A DNA stretch of 51,082 bases from Streptococcus sp. oral taxon 431 (GTDB lineage Bacteria; Bacillota; Bacilli; Lactobacillales; Streptococcaceae), in assembly GCF_023115445.1 (NCBI RefSeq), contig NZ_JALDUI010000017.1, positions 1 to 51,082 of the forward strand, in the 5' to 3' direction. Each line of letters starts with the position of its first letter. The first letter of the stretch is position 1. Of the stretch, positions 1-7,543 are shown in pieces. The position numbers and the translations under genes are program-made. A model generated the notes under the pieces. That model was not told where the DNA came from. It did no database searches and saw only the letters and a program-made list of their open reading frames with translations.

Positions 1-35
1 CAGATGATGAGACAAAATATTTTTGAAAACAGAAA

Positions 36-65
36 AAGACAAACACCAAAAATGACGTTTGTCTT
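36..65 (-). terminator. Probable terminator for the minus-strand gene at 177-983
   Basis: A 9-bp perfect stem (AAGACAAAC at 36-44 with GTTTGTCTT at 57-65) closes a 12-nt loop. Read on the minus strand, the distal arm runs directly into TTTTTC, as in an intrinsic terminator. It lies about 110 nt downstream of the stop codon of the minus-strand gene. Confidence 0.5.
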
Positions 66-72
66 CGTTCTG

Positions 73-94
73 AGAGCCGTTTAAGGCTCTTTTT
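73..94 (+). terminator. Intrinsic terminator of a plus-strand unit left of the window
   Basis: The arms AGAGCC (73-78) and GGCTCT (85-90) are followed by a T run on the plus strand. No plus-strand gene end is visible in bases 1-72, so it probably serves a gene that ends outside the window. Confidence 0.5.
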
Positions 95-176
95 GTGTGT
101 TTACATTTGATGAGAGATCATTATAAACATTGGTGTTGAGGGCTTACAAGTTTATGGGATTTCGCCATCTAGATTA

Positions 177-983
177 TTAGTTAGACGAACTGGTTGTATC
201 GCTATTAGACTCTGATTGAGAACCTGAAGAATCAGCAGTTTGACCTCCTGTATTAGCGGCATTATCTCCTCCACTGCTAGCACTATCAGTTGAGTATTGG
301 TCTGTTGCAGGTGCTTGGGAATTATTTATTGTTCCATATGTTTCAGTGTAGGTTGGAGTGTAGTTGCTATCTTCTGAATCTACTCCCTGAACGCTACGAG
401 TCGTTTCAGTCTGGCTAGGCTTTTCTTCTTTTTTGGTCAAGGCTTCAACTTGTTTTTGGAATCTAGAGATGAGTTCTTGAATTGGTTTTATCTTTTCTTC
501 AAGAGCAGTTTGATCGTTTGCAGAATTGATGTTTTTAATGATGTCTATTATTTTTTGTAAGGAAGTGATGGTTGTTTCAAGTGTTTGTTTATCTTGAAAC
601 TGGCTATCAGAATCTTTTATATCAAGTTTTAAAGCTTTTTCACTATAATGATTTGTGACTTTATCGGCAGTAGAAGTAAGAAAGTCTGCTAGTGTCTTTT
701 TGCCTTCATCAGTAGTTGGTTTTAATTCTTGAATTTTTTTCCAATCTTCTATAATGGTTTCAGAATCGATATTGAAGTTTTTAATAGCGTTTTTTACTTG
801 TTCAACATCTTGATGATTCTTTTGATGGTTGACGAGAGCAACACTCCCTCTCTCTGCTTGGATTTTTTCTTGATGGAGGACTAAGCCTGTCAAAAGTCCA
901 ATACCTGCAATAAGTGTAATAATAAAAATAGTATTTTTTGATTTTAGAATATCTTTGTAGTTGTTCACATTAGTCCTACGCAC
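177..983 (-). CDS. Hypothetical membrane-anchored coiled-coil protein with Ser/Thr-rich tail
   Basis: I do not recognise this protein. It has a short basic N-terminus, one hydrophobic segment at about residues 18-37 with no signal-peptidase or lipobox motif, then a charged helical region of about 150 residues rich in Lys, Glu, Gln and Ile that looks coiled-coil. The last ~75 residues are low complexity and rich in Ser, Thr, Asn, Gly and Tyr. No LPXTG or choline-binding repeats are seen. This suggests a single-pass protein whose helical stalk and disordered tail lie outside the membrane; function unknown. The listed start is a GTG at 981-983 without a Shine-Dalgarno. A second in-frame GTG at 966-968 has AGGA just upstream and is the better start (263 aa). 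A short upstream ORF with a strong ribosome site overlaps this start region. It is transcribed away from mnmA. In S. pneumoniae, as I recall, pspA occupies this side of mnmA; nothing PspA-like is present here. Confidence 0.7.
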   Translation of the reverse strand: MRRTNVNNYKDILKSKNTIFIITLIAGIGLLTGLVLHQEKIQAERGSVALVNHQKNHQDVEQVKNAIKNFNIDSETIIEDWKKIQELKPTTDEGKKTLADFLTSTADKVTNHYSEKALKLDIKDSDSQFQDKQTLETTITSLQKIIDIIKNINSANDQTALEEKIKPIQELISRFQKQVEALTKKEEKPSQTETTRSVQGVDSEDSNYTPTYTETYGTINNSQAPATDQYSTDSASSGGDNAANTGGQTADSSGSQSESNSDTTSSSN

Positions 984-1011
984 ATGGATGATGGTGTATA
1001 TATGGAATCAT
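976..1011 (-). CDS. Possible 11-residue leader peptide
   Basis: An ATG at 1009-1011 lies 9 nt after a perfect AAGGAGG (1021-1027) and encodes MIPYIHHHPCA followed by TAG. The TAG overlaps the AGGA that would serve the in-frame GTG at 966-968 of the downstream gene, an arrangement suited to translational coupling. The strong ribosome site belongs to this short frame and not to the main frame. It could instead be the original start of the main gene disrupted by a frameshift. Expression is not shown. Confidence 0.35.
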   Translation of the reverse strand: MIPYIHHHPCA

Positions 1012-1032
1012 GTGCGCGTTCCTCCTTATTAC

Positions 1033-1061
1033 AGTATATCATTTTTAGCTGATTTTAAAAG
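1033..1061 (-). promoter_or_regulatory. Candidate promoter of the minus-strand unit
   Basis: On the minus strand TATACT (1033-1038) lies just upstream of the AAGGAGG at 1021-1027. The -35 position holds only CTTTTA, so the match is weak there. Confidence 0.35.
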
Positions 1062-1162
1062 TAAGTTTATAAAGAGAATAGGGGTTTAGGTATGAATTAT
1101 CTTTTTTGTATCTTTATCTCCATGTATTTACATAAGAGCTTGGTAGATTATCAGCCTCTTCC

Positions 1163-1191
1163 TTGTCTTCTCTATCTAAGCATGTTATAAT
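1163..1191 (+). promoter_or_regulatory. Promoter for the mnmA leader
   Basis: TTGTCT (1163-1168), 17 bp, then TATAAT (1186-1191) preceded by TGT, which gives an extended -10. Transcription from here would produce a leader of about 340 nt before mnmA that holds the repeats and hairpins listed separately. Confidence 0.5.
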
Positions 1192-1205
1192 GAAAACTGC
1201 TCAAA

Positions 1206-1246
1206 CGACCTTCAATCGTGAAGCAAACACGACCTTCAATCGTGAA
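1206..1246 (+). repeat. Two direct copies of a 17-bp sequence, 24-bp period
   Basis: CGACCTTCAATCGTGAA occurs at 1206-1222 and again, identical, at 1230-1246. The copies lie directly after the candidate promoter at 1163-1191. Confidence 0.8.
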
Positions 1247-1248
1247 CT

Positions 1249-1456
1249 AGTCATTTCGTTTATCTTTTATTACGTCGTTAACTCGAAATGAGATGCAAGC
1301 TGAGCTTGTCTGATTTATAACCTCAATCAGTCTCCCAGACTGATTGAGCGAACTCAAGTTATGCCTGCGACTCGTTGCCTATCATATTTTCATTTTAAGA
1401 TGATAGGCTAAAATGGTCTCCCAGACCATTTTACTACTAAAAGCAAACGAAATGAC
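1249..1456 (+). repeat. Hairpin-rich leader bounded by a 13-bp inverted repeat
   Basis: AGTCATTTCGTTT (1249-1261) and its complement AAACGAAATGACT (1444-1456) flank about 180 bp. Inside are three strong hairpins: CTCAATCAGTCT/AGACTGATTGAG (1322-1333/1337-1348, CCC loop), GCCTATCAT/ATGATAGGC (1377-1385/1400-1408) and TAAAATGGTCT/AGACCATTTTA (1409-1419/1423-1433, CCC loop). None has a T tail, so they are not ordinary terminators. No gene is seen between 1012 and 1538. The stretch could be a structured mRNA leader, an sRNA or a small repetitive element. Confidence 0.6.
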
Positions 1457-1469
1457 TGTACTCAAATAA

Positions 1470-2660
<1,191 letters not shown>

Positions 2661-2661
2661 A

Positions 2662-2689
2662 TTGACAAATTTTCTCAATTTGCTACAAT
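2662..2689 (+). promoter_or_regulatory. Promoter upstream of the Nudix-mnmG genes
   Basis: TTGACA (2662-2667), 16 bp, then TACAAT (2684-2689) with TGC just before it (extended -10). It starts 2 nt after the mnmA stop codon. Confidence 0.6.
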
Positions 2690-2800
2690 AATAACAGCAA
2701 TAGAAATGATGGTCAAAGCTCATGGATGTTGCAGGCTTTTTTGTCCTGCACTTCTTTGGAGTTTTGACTGTTTTTGTGTCGTTTAAGGGAAAGGAAAAGA

Positions 2801-3256
2801 ATGACTCAGCAAGACTTTCGGACAAAAGTGGGGAATACGGTTTTTGGTGTTCGGGCGACTGCCTTGATTCTCCATAATCGCAAGCTTCTAGTTACCAAAG
2901 ACAAGGGCAAGTATTATACTATTGGTGGTGCGATTCAAGTCAATGAAAGAACGGAAGAAGCGGTAGTCCGCGAAGTGAAGGAAGAACTGGGTGTCAAAGC
3001 TCAAGCTGGACAGCTAGCTTTTGTGGTTGAAAATCGTTTTGAACAAGACGGTGTTTACTATCACAACATCGAATTTCATTATCTGGTAGACTTACTTGAA
3101 GATGCCCCATTGACCATGCAGGAAGATGAAAAAACGCAGCCTTGTGAGTGGATTGACATAGACAAGCTTGAGGGTATCAATCTAGTTCCAGCCTTTTTAA
3201 AAACAGCCCTACCAGATTGGGACGGTCAACTGCGACGCATCCATCTTGAGGAATAG
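2801..3256 (+). CDS. Nudix hydrolase
   Basis: A 151-aa protein with a complete Nudix box (residues 43-65: Gly43, Glu49, Arg57-Glu58, Glu61-Glu62, Gly64) that binds Mg2+ and hydrolyses a nucleoside diphosphate linked to another group. The substrate cannot be told from sequence; candidates include oxidised nucleotides, ADP-ribose and NADH. The frame opens at 2774, but the ATG at 2801 follows a purine-rich AAGGAAAAG and is preferred. It is followed after 8 nt by a second Nudix gene and then mnmG, so the three are probably co-transcribed from the promoter at 2662. It corresponds to the MutT-family gene between mnmA and mnmG in S. pneumoniae as I recall it. Confidence 0.85.
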   Translation: MTQQDFRTKVGNTVFGVRATALILHNRKLLVTKDKGKYYTIGGAIQVNERTEEAVVREVKEELGVKAQAGQLAFVVENRFEQDGVYYHNIEFHYLVDLLEDAPLTMQEDEKTQPCEWIDIDKLEGINLVPAFLKTALPDWDGQLRRIHLEE

Positions 3257-3264
3257 GAGAGAAA

Positions 3265-3696
3265 ATGATGGTTAAGCTTATTGCCCATGTACTTGTTCAT
3301 AGTGGTGATGATTATTTGCTCATTCAGCGTTCGGAAATTAAAAGAGGACAACCCAACGTTTATCCAACTTACTGGGATATTCCTGGTGGTGGGGTTGAAA
3401 AGGGTGAGCTTCCGCGAGATGGAGCTCTTAGAGAATGTGTTGAAGAAGCGGGAGTTAGGCTAGATAGCAGTTCGCTCAAACTTCTTCACGAAGATAGTCA
3501 ACTGGATACCTCTAAGGATACTGTCTTTACTCGCTTAGTTTATAAAGCAGAGTGGGTTGGGAAGAAGCCAATTATCAGATTAGATCCTGAAGAGCATACG
3601 CACTTTAAATGGGTTACTATGGCTCAAGCTCTAGAGGAGGAGAAGTTAGTTCCTTATTTGCGAGAAATTTTTGAAAGGTTAAGAAATGACTTATAA
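3265..3696 (+). CDS. Nudix hydrolase (second, MutT-like)
   Basis: A 143-aa Nudix protein with its box at residues 42-64 (Gly42, Glu48, Arg56-Glu57, Glu60-Glu61, Gly63). It starts with consecutive ATGs at 3265 and 3268; AGGAGA at 3256-3261 spaces better to the second. Its 3' end overlaps the mnmG start by 11 nt, which implies translational coupling. It is only distantly similar to the preceding Nudix protein, so a recent duplication is unlikely. Its base composition is slightly more AT-rich than its neighbours, which may mean a separate acquisition. Substrate unknown. Confidence 0.85.
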   Translation: MMVKLIAHVLVHSGDDYLLIQRSEIKRGQPNVYPTYWDIPGGGVEKGELPRDGALRECVEEAGVRLDSSSLKLLHEDSQLDTSKDTVFTRLVYKAEWVGKKPIIRLDPEEHTHFKWVTMAQALEEEKLVPYLREIFERLRNDL

Positions 3697-5602
3697 TTTT
3701 ACTGAAGAATACGATATTATTGTAATTGGTGCGGGACACGCTGGGGTCGAGGCTTCCTTGGCTGCTAGCCGTATGGGCTGCAAGGTCTTGCTTGCGACCA
3801 TCAATATTGAAATGCTGGCTTTCATGCCTTGTAATCCCTCTATCGGTGGTTCTGCCAAGGGGATTGTCGTGCGTGAAGTCGATGCCCTAGGTGGGGAGAT
3901 GGCCAAAACCATTGACAAGACTTACATCCAGATGAAGATGCTCAATACAGGGAAGGGCCCTGCCGTCCGTGCCCTTCGTGCGCAGGCTGACAAGGAGCTT
4001 TACTCTAAGGAGATGCGCAAGACGGTTGAAAATCAAGAAAATCTGACCCTTCGTCAGACCATGATTGATGAGATTTTGGTTGAAGATGGCAAGGTTGTCG
4101 GTGTTCGTACAGCGACCCATCAAGAGTATGCTGCTAAGGCTGTTATCGTGACGACAGGGACGGCCCTCCGTGGGGAAATTATCATCGGAGACCTCAAGTA
4201 CTCATCAGGACCTAACCACAGCCTAGCTTCTATTAACCTAGCTGACAATCTCAAGGAACTGGGCCTCGAAATTGGTCGTTTCAAGACAGGAACCCCTCCA
4301 CGTGTCAAGGCCTCTTCTATCAACTACGATGTGACCGAGATTCAGCCAGGAGATGAAGCACCTAATCACTTCTCATACACTTCACGTGATGAGGACTATG
4401 TCAAGGACCAAGTACCTTGCTGGTTGACCTATACCAATGGTACCAGTCATGAGATTATCCAAAACAACCTCCATCGTGCGCCTATGTTTACAGGTGTGGT
4501 CAAGGGAGTGGGGCCTCGTTACTGTCCATCGATTGAGGACAAGATTGTGCGCTTTGCGGACAAGGAACGCCACCAACTCTTCCTTGAACCAGAAGGTCGC
4601 AATACAGAGGAAGTTTATGTTCAAGGACTTTCAACCAGTCTGCCTGAGGATGTCCAGCGTGACTTGGTTCATTCTATCAAAGGTTTGGAAAATGCAGAGA
4701 TGATGCGGACAGGTTATGCCATTGAGTATGATATGGTCTTGCCTCACCAGTTACGTGCGACTCTGGAAACCAAGAAAATCTCAGGTCTTTTCACTGCTGG
4801 TCAGACAAATGGAACGTCAGGTTACGAAGAAGCTGCTGGCCAAGGGATTATCGCGGGTATCAATGCGGCTCTGAAAATCCAAGGCAAGCCCGAATTGATT
4901 TTGAAGCGCAGTGATGGTTATATCGGGGTCATGATTGACGATTTGGTGACCAAGGGAACCATTGAACCCTACCGTCTATTGACCAGTCGTGCTGAATACC
5001 GTCTCATTCTCCGTCATGACAATGCCGATATGCGTTTGACAGAGATGGGACGCGAGATTGGCCTTGTGGATGATGAACGCTGGGCTCGTTTTGAAATCAA
5101 GAAAAATCAATTTGATAATGAAATGAAGCGTTTAGACAGCATCAAACTCAAGCCAGTCAAGGAAACTAACGCTAAGGTTGAGGAGATGGGCTTCAGGCCC
5201 TTGACAGATGCAGTAACAGCCAAGGAATTTCTCCGTCGTCCAGAAGTGTCTTACCAAGATGTGGTGGCCTTTATCGGACCTGCTGCTGAAGAGTTAGATG
5301 ACAAGATTATCGAATTGATTGAAACAGAAATCAAGTATGAAGGCTATATTTCCAAAGCCATGGATCAGGTTGCCAAGATGAAACGCATGGAAGAAAAACG
5401 CATTCCAGCCAATATTGACTGGGATGATATTGATTCTATCGCGACAGAAGCTCGCCAGAAGTTCAAACTCATCAATCCAGAAACCATCGGCCAAGCCAGC
5501 CGTATTTCAGGAGTAAACCCAGCAGATATTTCTATTCTGATGGTGTATCTGGAAGGTAAAAATCGTAGTATTTCAAAAAATTTAGAAAAAAAGGCTGACT
5601 AA
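3686..5602 (+). CDS. mnmG: tRNA uridine-5-carboxymethylaminomethyl modification enzyme MnmG (GidA)
   Basis: MnmG is the FAD-containing partner of MnmE. The complex installs the (carboxymethyl)aminomethyl group on C5 of wobble U34 using methylene-tetrahydrofolate and glycine or ammonium. The 638-aa length is typical. The N-terminal dinucleotide motif GAGHAG (about residues 15-20) binds FAD; the family signature [10 protein letters not shown] follows at about 50, and the [12 protein letters not shown] segment at about 375-386 is also characteristic. The start at 3686 overlaps the preceding Nudix gene. An intrinsic terminator follows at 5612-5644. With mnmA nearby, both halves of the mnm5s2U34 pathway sit in one small region. 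Confidence 0.95.
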   Translation: MTYNFTEEYDIIVIGAGHAGVEASLAASRMGCKVLLATINIEMLAFMPCNPSIGGSAKGIVVREVDALGGEMAKTIDKTYIQMKMLNTGKGPAVRALRAQADKELYSKEMRKTVENQENLTLRQTMIDEILVEDGKVVGVRTATHQEYAAKAVIVTTGTALRGEIIIGDLKYSSGPNHSLASINLADNLKELGLEIGRFKTGTPPRVKASSINYDVTEIQPGDEAPNHFSYTSRDEDYVKDQVPCWLTYTNGTSHEIIQNNLHRAPMFTGVVKGVGPRYCPSIEDKIVRFADKERHQLFLEPEGRNTEEVYVQGLSTSLPEDVQRDLVHSIKGLENAEMMRTGYAIEYDMVLPHQLRATLETKKISGLFTAGQTNGTSGYEEAAGQGIIAGINAALKIQGKPELILKRSDGYIGVMIDDLVTKGTIEPYRLLTSRAEYRLILRHDNADMRLTEMGREIGLVDDERWARFEIKKNQFDNEMKRLDSIKLKPVKETNAKVEEMGFRPLTDAVTAKEFLRRPEVSYQDVVAFIGPAAEELDDKIIELIETEIKYEGYISKAMDQVAKMKRMEEKRIPANIDWDDIDSIATEARQKFKLINPETIGQASRISGVNPADISILMVYLEGKNRSISKNLEKKAD

Positions 5603-5611
5603 TTACAAATC

Positions 5612-5644
5612 GCTGAATTCTCATTTTGGAAATTCAGCTTTTTT
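5612..5644 (+). terminator. Terminator after mnmG
   Basis: GCTGAATT (5612-5619) pairs with AATTCAGC (5631-5638) and is followed by six T residues. Confidence 0.8.
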
Positions 5645-5663
5645 GATAGAATCGTCCTCTATT

Positions 5664-5671
5664 TTCGAATA
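5664..5671 (+). promoter_or_regulatory. Candidate cin-box (ComX-dependent promoter)
   Basis: TTCGAATA differs by one base from the streptococcal late-competence consensus TACGAATA, and T-rich sequence precedes it. It lies 21 bp before the start of the small gene at 5693. ComX itself is encoded at the right end of this window. Confidence 0.5.
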
Positions 5672-5692
5672 AAGAGAAAAGGAGGAATGACT

Positions 5693-5827
5693 ATGCTGAC
5701 AGTAGAGGAAAAAACTTTTTTAGACCACTATAAAAAAGCTTCTTATCATCGTTTTTATGAGATTGAACGCTTTGTCTCCTTGTCTGAAAAGTTGTGCAAA
5801 CGTTCGCCACAGGCTGACAAGAACTAG
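5693..5827 (+). CDS. ccs4: Small Ccs4-like competence-induced protein
   Basis: A 44-aa charged protein (MLTVEEKTFLDHYKK...) with no membrane segment, rich in Lys, Glu, Tyr and Phe. The ATG at 5693 follows a strong GGAGG (5681-5685) at 7 nt; an ATG two codons upstream is too close to it. The candidate cin-box is just upstream. From memory, S. pneumoniae has the competence-induced gene ccs4 and a co-induced membrane protein immediately before nrdD, which is exactly the arrangement here. The symbol rests on that position and the cin-box, not on an alignment. Molecular function unknown. The promoter of the next gene lies inside its 3' end. Confidence 0.6.
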   Translation: MLTVEEKTFLDHYKKASYHRFYEIERFVSLSEKLCKRSPQADKN

Positions 5828-5842
5828 ACTTTTTGATATACT
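5814..5842 (+). promoter_or_regulatory. Promoter of the membrane protein gene
   Basis: CTGACA (5814-5819), 17 bp, TATACT (5837-5842). The -35 lies inside the last codons of the small upstream gene. Confidence 0.55.
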
Positions 5843-5871
5843 AGAACAAATTAAAACATAGGAGAGAATGA

Positions 5872-7425
5872 ATGAACGTATATGGCAGATTAGAAGAGGA
5901 ACCAACTCCATCTTGGACGGGAATTCAGGATGATTTAGTTGGGAGAGAGGAGCGCTTCGAGGATGAACCAAGCTCATTTGCTCCCTTACCATTATTTAAG
6001 ATCCTAATCTGGAGCACTTTAGTTGTACTTGTATCTGTAGTTCTTCCTTTCTTGCTAGGACTAACTAGCCCAGAGCAGGCACAAGATTTTTATATGGGAT
6101 GGGCGATGCACCAGGGGGGAGATATCTACACAGACTATTTTGGAACGAGTGGTCTTCTCTATTACTTTTTACAGTATCTAAGCAAGGGTAGTATTTTGTT
6201 TGCAGCCTTTACTTGGCTTGCTCTAGTGGGTGCTGGGATTTTTCTTTTCCGTTCAACTTATACCTTGACGGAGGAGAACAAGCAGTCGCAACAAGTGTTG
6301 ACCATCTTTTATCTTCTTGCTGGAGGACTTAGCTTTGGCGGTGGTTATGCCACCATTTTGGCCCTTCCATTCCTGTTTTACGCTCTTAGTTTAGTAACAA
6401 GGTATTTGGCAGAATCTAATCATGACAAAGGCTTCTTGCGTATCGGGATGAGTTTGGCGCTTGCCTTCTTCTTGGCACCTCTAGTCACAGTTCTATATAC
6501 TCTTGTCTTATTTTTAGCCTTATTAGCCTTTAATATTGGACGTGGTTACTGGGCTCGTGGTTTTTATCAATTTCTTGCGGTTAGTCTAGGATTTTCACTC
6601 TTCTTTTATCCGATTGGTTACTACACGGTGTATAAAGGGAGTTTCGGGAGTGCTATCAGTCAAATTCTCTATCCAGTAGATAGTTTGAAGTTTATGTCCA
6701 ATCCGTTCTTGCTAGACAACCTCCTTTTTTATGGATTGTTAACAATTGGTCTTGGAGGCTTGACATCGGTCTTCACAGGATTTTTCCAGTCTAAACCAAG
6801 CAAACAATACGTCTTATCCATATTTGCTTCAGTAGCTATCTTATTGTTACTAGGATTGGAAATTTTCTCTACAGAACCGATTCACGGTAGTCGTCTAGCT
6901 GAGTTGCTTCCTTTCTTGTCTATTTTACTATTGACTCGAATTCGTGCCAATGATACAGAAGGAGTGAGTCGTCGTAGAAGATATAGCGAATCTCCTTCAG
7001 TATGGGCAATCTTCCTCAAAGGAAATGCCTACTTGCCTATCCTGGCCCTTGCTTACCTATTCTTGGCCCCTTTAGTAGCGCGCTATGTCCTTCACCCAGA
7101 ACAATATCAAGAACGAACTCGCATAGAAACTACGGTTAAAGGGCAAACGCAGGCAACAGATCGTATTTATATATGGGATGATTTTACTAATGGTTATAAG
7201 ACTAGTGAACGTTTAGCAGCCAGTCAGTTCCTATCACCAAAATTATATACTGGCCTTGATGCAAATCGAAGCAAGCTTGTCAATGATTTACGTGATAATC
7301 AGCCTAAAGTGATTGTGGTCAATACTAAAATAGCTCTCTGGACGGAAGTAGAACAGCTTCTAGCAGAAAGTTATCAACCAGTTCAAAGTGAATTCAAAGA
7401 CTTTAAACTTTACAAATTAAAATAA
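5872..7425 (+). CDS. Polytopic membrane protein, GT-C glycosyltransferase-like
   Basis: A 517-aa protein with a soluble acidic N-terminus of about 40 residues, about ten hydrophobic segments between residues 42 and 415, and a soluble C-terminal domain of about 100 residues. After the first membrane segment there is an outward loop with YMGWAMHQGGDIYTDYFG; an acidic residue and a Y.D motif there, followed by a second helix, resemble the first loop of GT-C enzymes that use lipid-linked sugars. That is inference; no donor or acceptor can be named. ATG 5872 follows GGAGAG. It lies between the Ccs4-like gene and nrdD, the position of a gene I recall as competence-induced in S. pneumoniae. A combined terminator / NrdR-box repeat follows. 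Confidence 0.7.
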   Translation: MNVYGRLEEEPTPSWTGIQDDLVGREERFEDEPSSFAPLPLFKILIWSTLVVLVSVVLPFLLGLTSPEQAQDFYMGWAMHQGGDIYTDYFGTSGLLYYFLQYLSKGSILFAAFTWLALVGAGIFLFRSTYTLTEENKQSQQVLTIFYLLAGGLSFGGGYATILALPFLFYALSLVTRYLAESNHDKGFLRIGMSLALAFFLAPLVTVLYTLVLFLALLAFNIGRGYWARGFYQFLAVSLGFSLFFYPIGYYTVYKGSFGSAISQILYPVDSLKFMSNPFLLDNLLFYGLLTIGLGGLTSVFTGFFQSKPSKQYVLSIFASVAILLLLGLEIFSTEPIHGSRLAELLPFLSILLLTRIRANDTEGVSRRRRYSESPSVWAIFLKGNAYLPILALAYLFLAPLVARYVLHPEQYQERTRIETTVKGQTQATDRIYIWDDFTNGYKTSERLAASQFLSPKLYTGLDANRSKLVNDLRDNQPKVIVVNTKIALWTEVEQLLAESYQPVQSEFKDFKLYKLK

Positions 7426-7428
7426 AAT

Positions 7429-7485
7429 AATCAATATCTAGTATAATTTTTATGAAAATAGGAATTTTAATACTAGATATTGATT
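7429..7485 (+). promoter_or_regulatory. Two NrdR-like boxes before nrdD (also a terminator-like stem)
   Basis: AATCAATATCTAGTAT (7429-7444) and ATACTAGATATTGATT (7470-7485) are exact complements and each resembles the 16-bp NrdR box. Their starts are 41 bp apart, close to four helical turns, as is usual for paired NrdR sites. The second box overlaps the nrdD -35. The same repeat can fold as an RNA hairpin followed by a T-rich tract (7486-7497), so it may also end transcription of the upstream gene. Confidence 0.65.
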
Positions 7486-7507
7486 TTTATTTTTTTAGTG
7501 ATATAAT
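7480..7507 (+). promoter_or_regulatory. Promoter of nrdD
   Basis: TTGATT (7480-7485), 16 bp, TATAAT (7502-7507). The -35 falls in the second NrdR-like box. Confidence 0.6.
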
Positions 7508-7543
7508 ATTTTTTAGATACTACTTTTAGAAAAGAGCCTGGAT

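Noticed and set aside
1201..1246. Direct repeat as the start of a CRISPR array
   Set aside because: Only two copies with a 7-bp gap, no spacer-sized units and no cas genes.
2722..2877. 51-codon ORF MDVAGFFVLHFFGVL... before and over the first Nudix gene
   Set aside because: No ribosome site before its ATG, and it overlaps the start of a clear Nudix gene in another frame.
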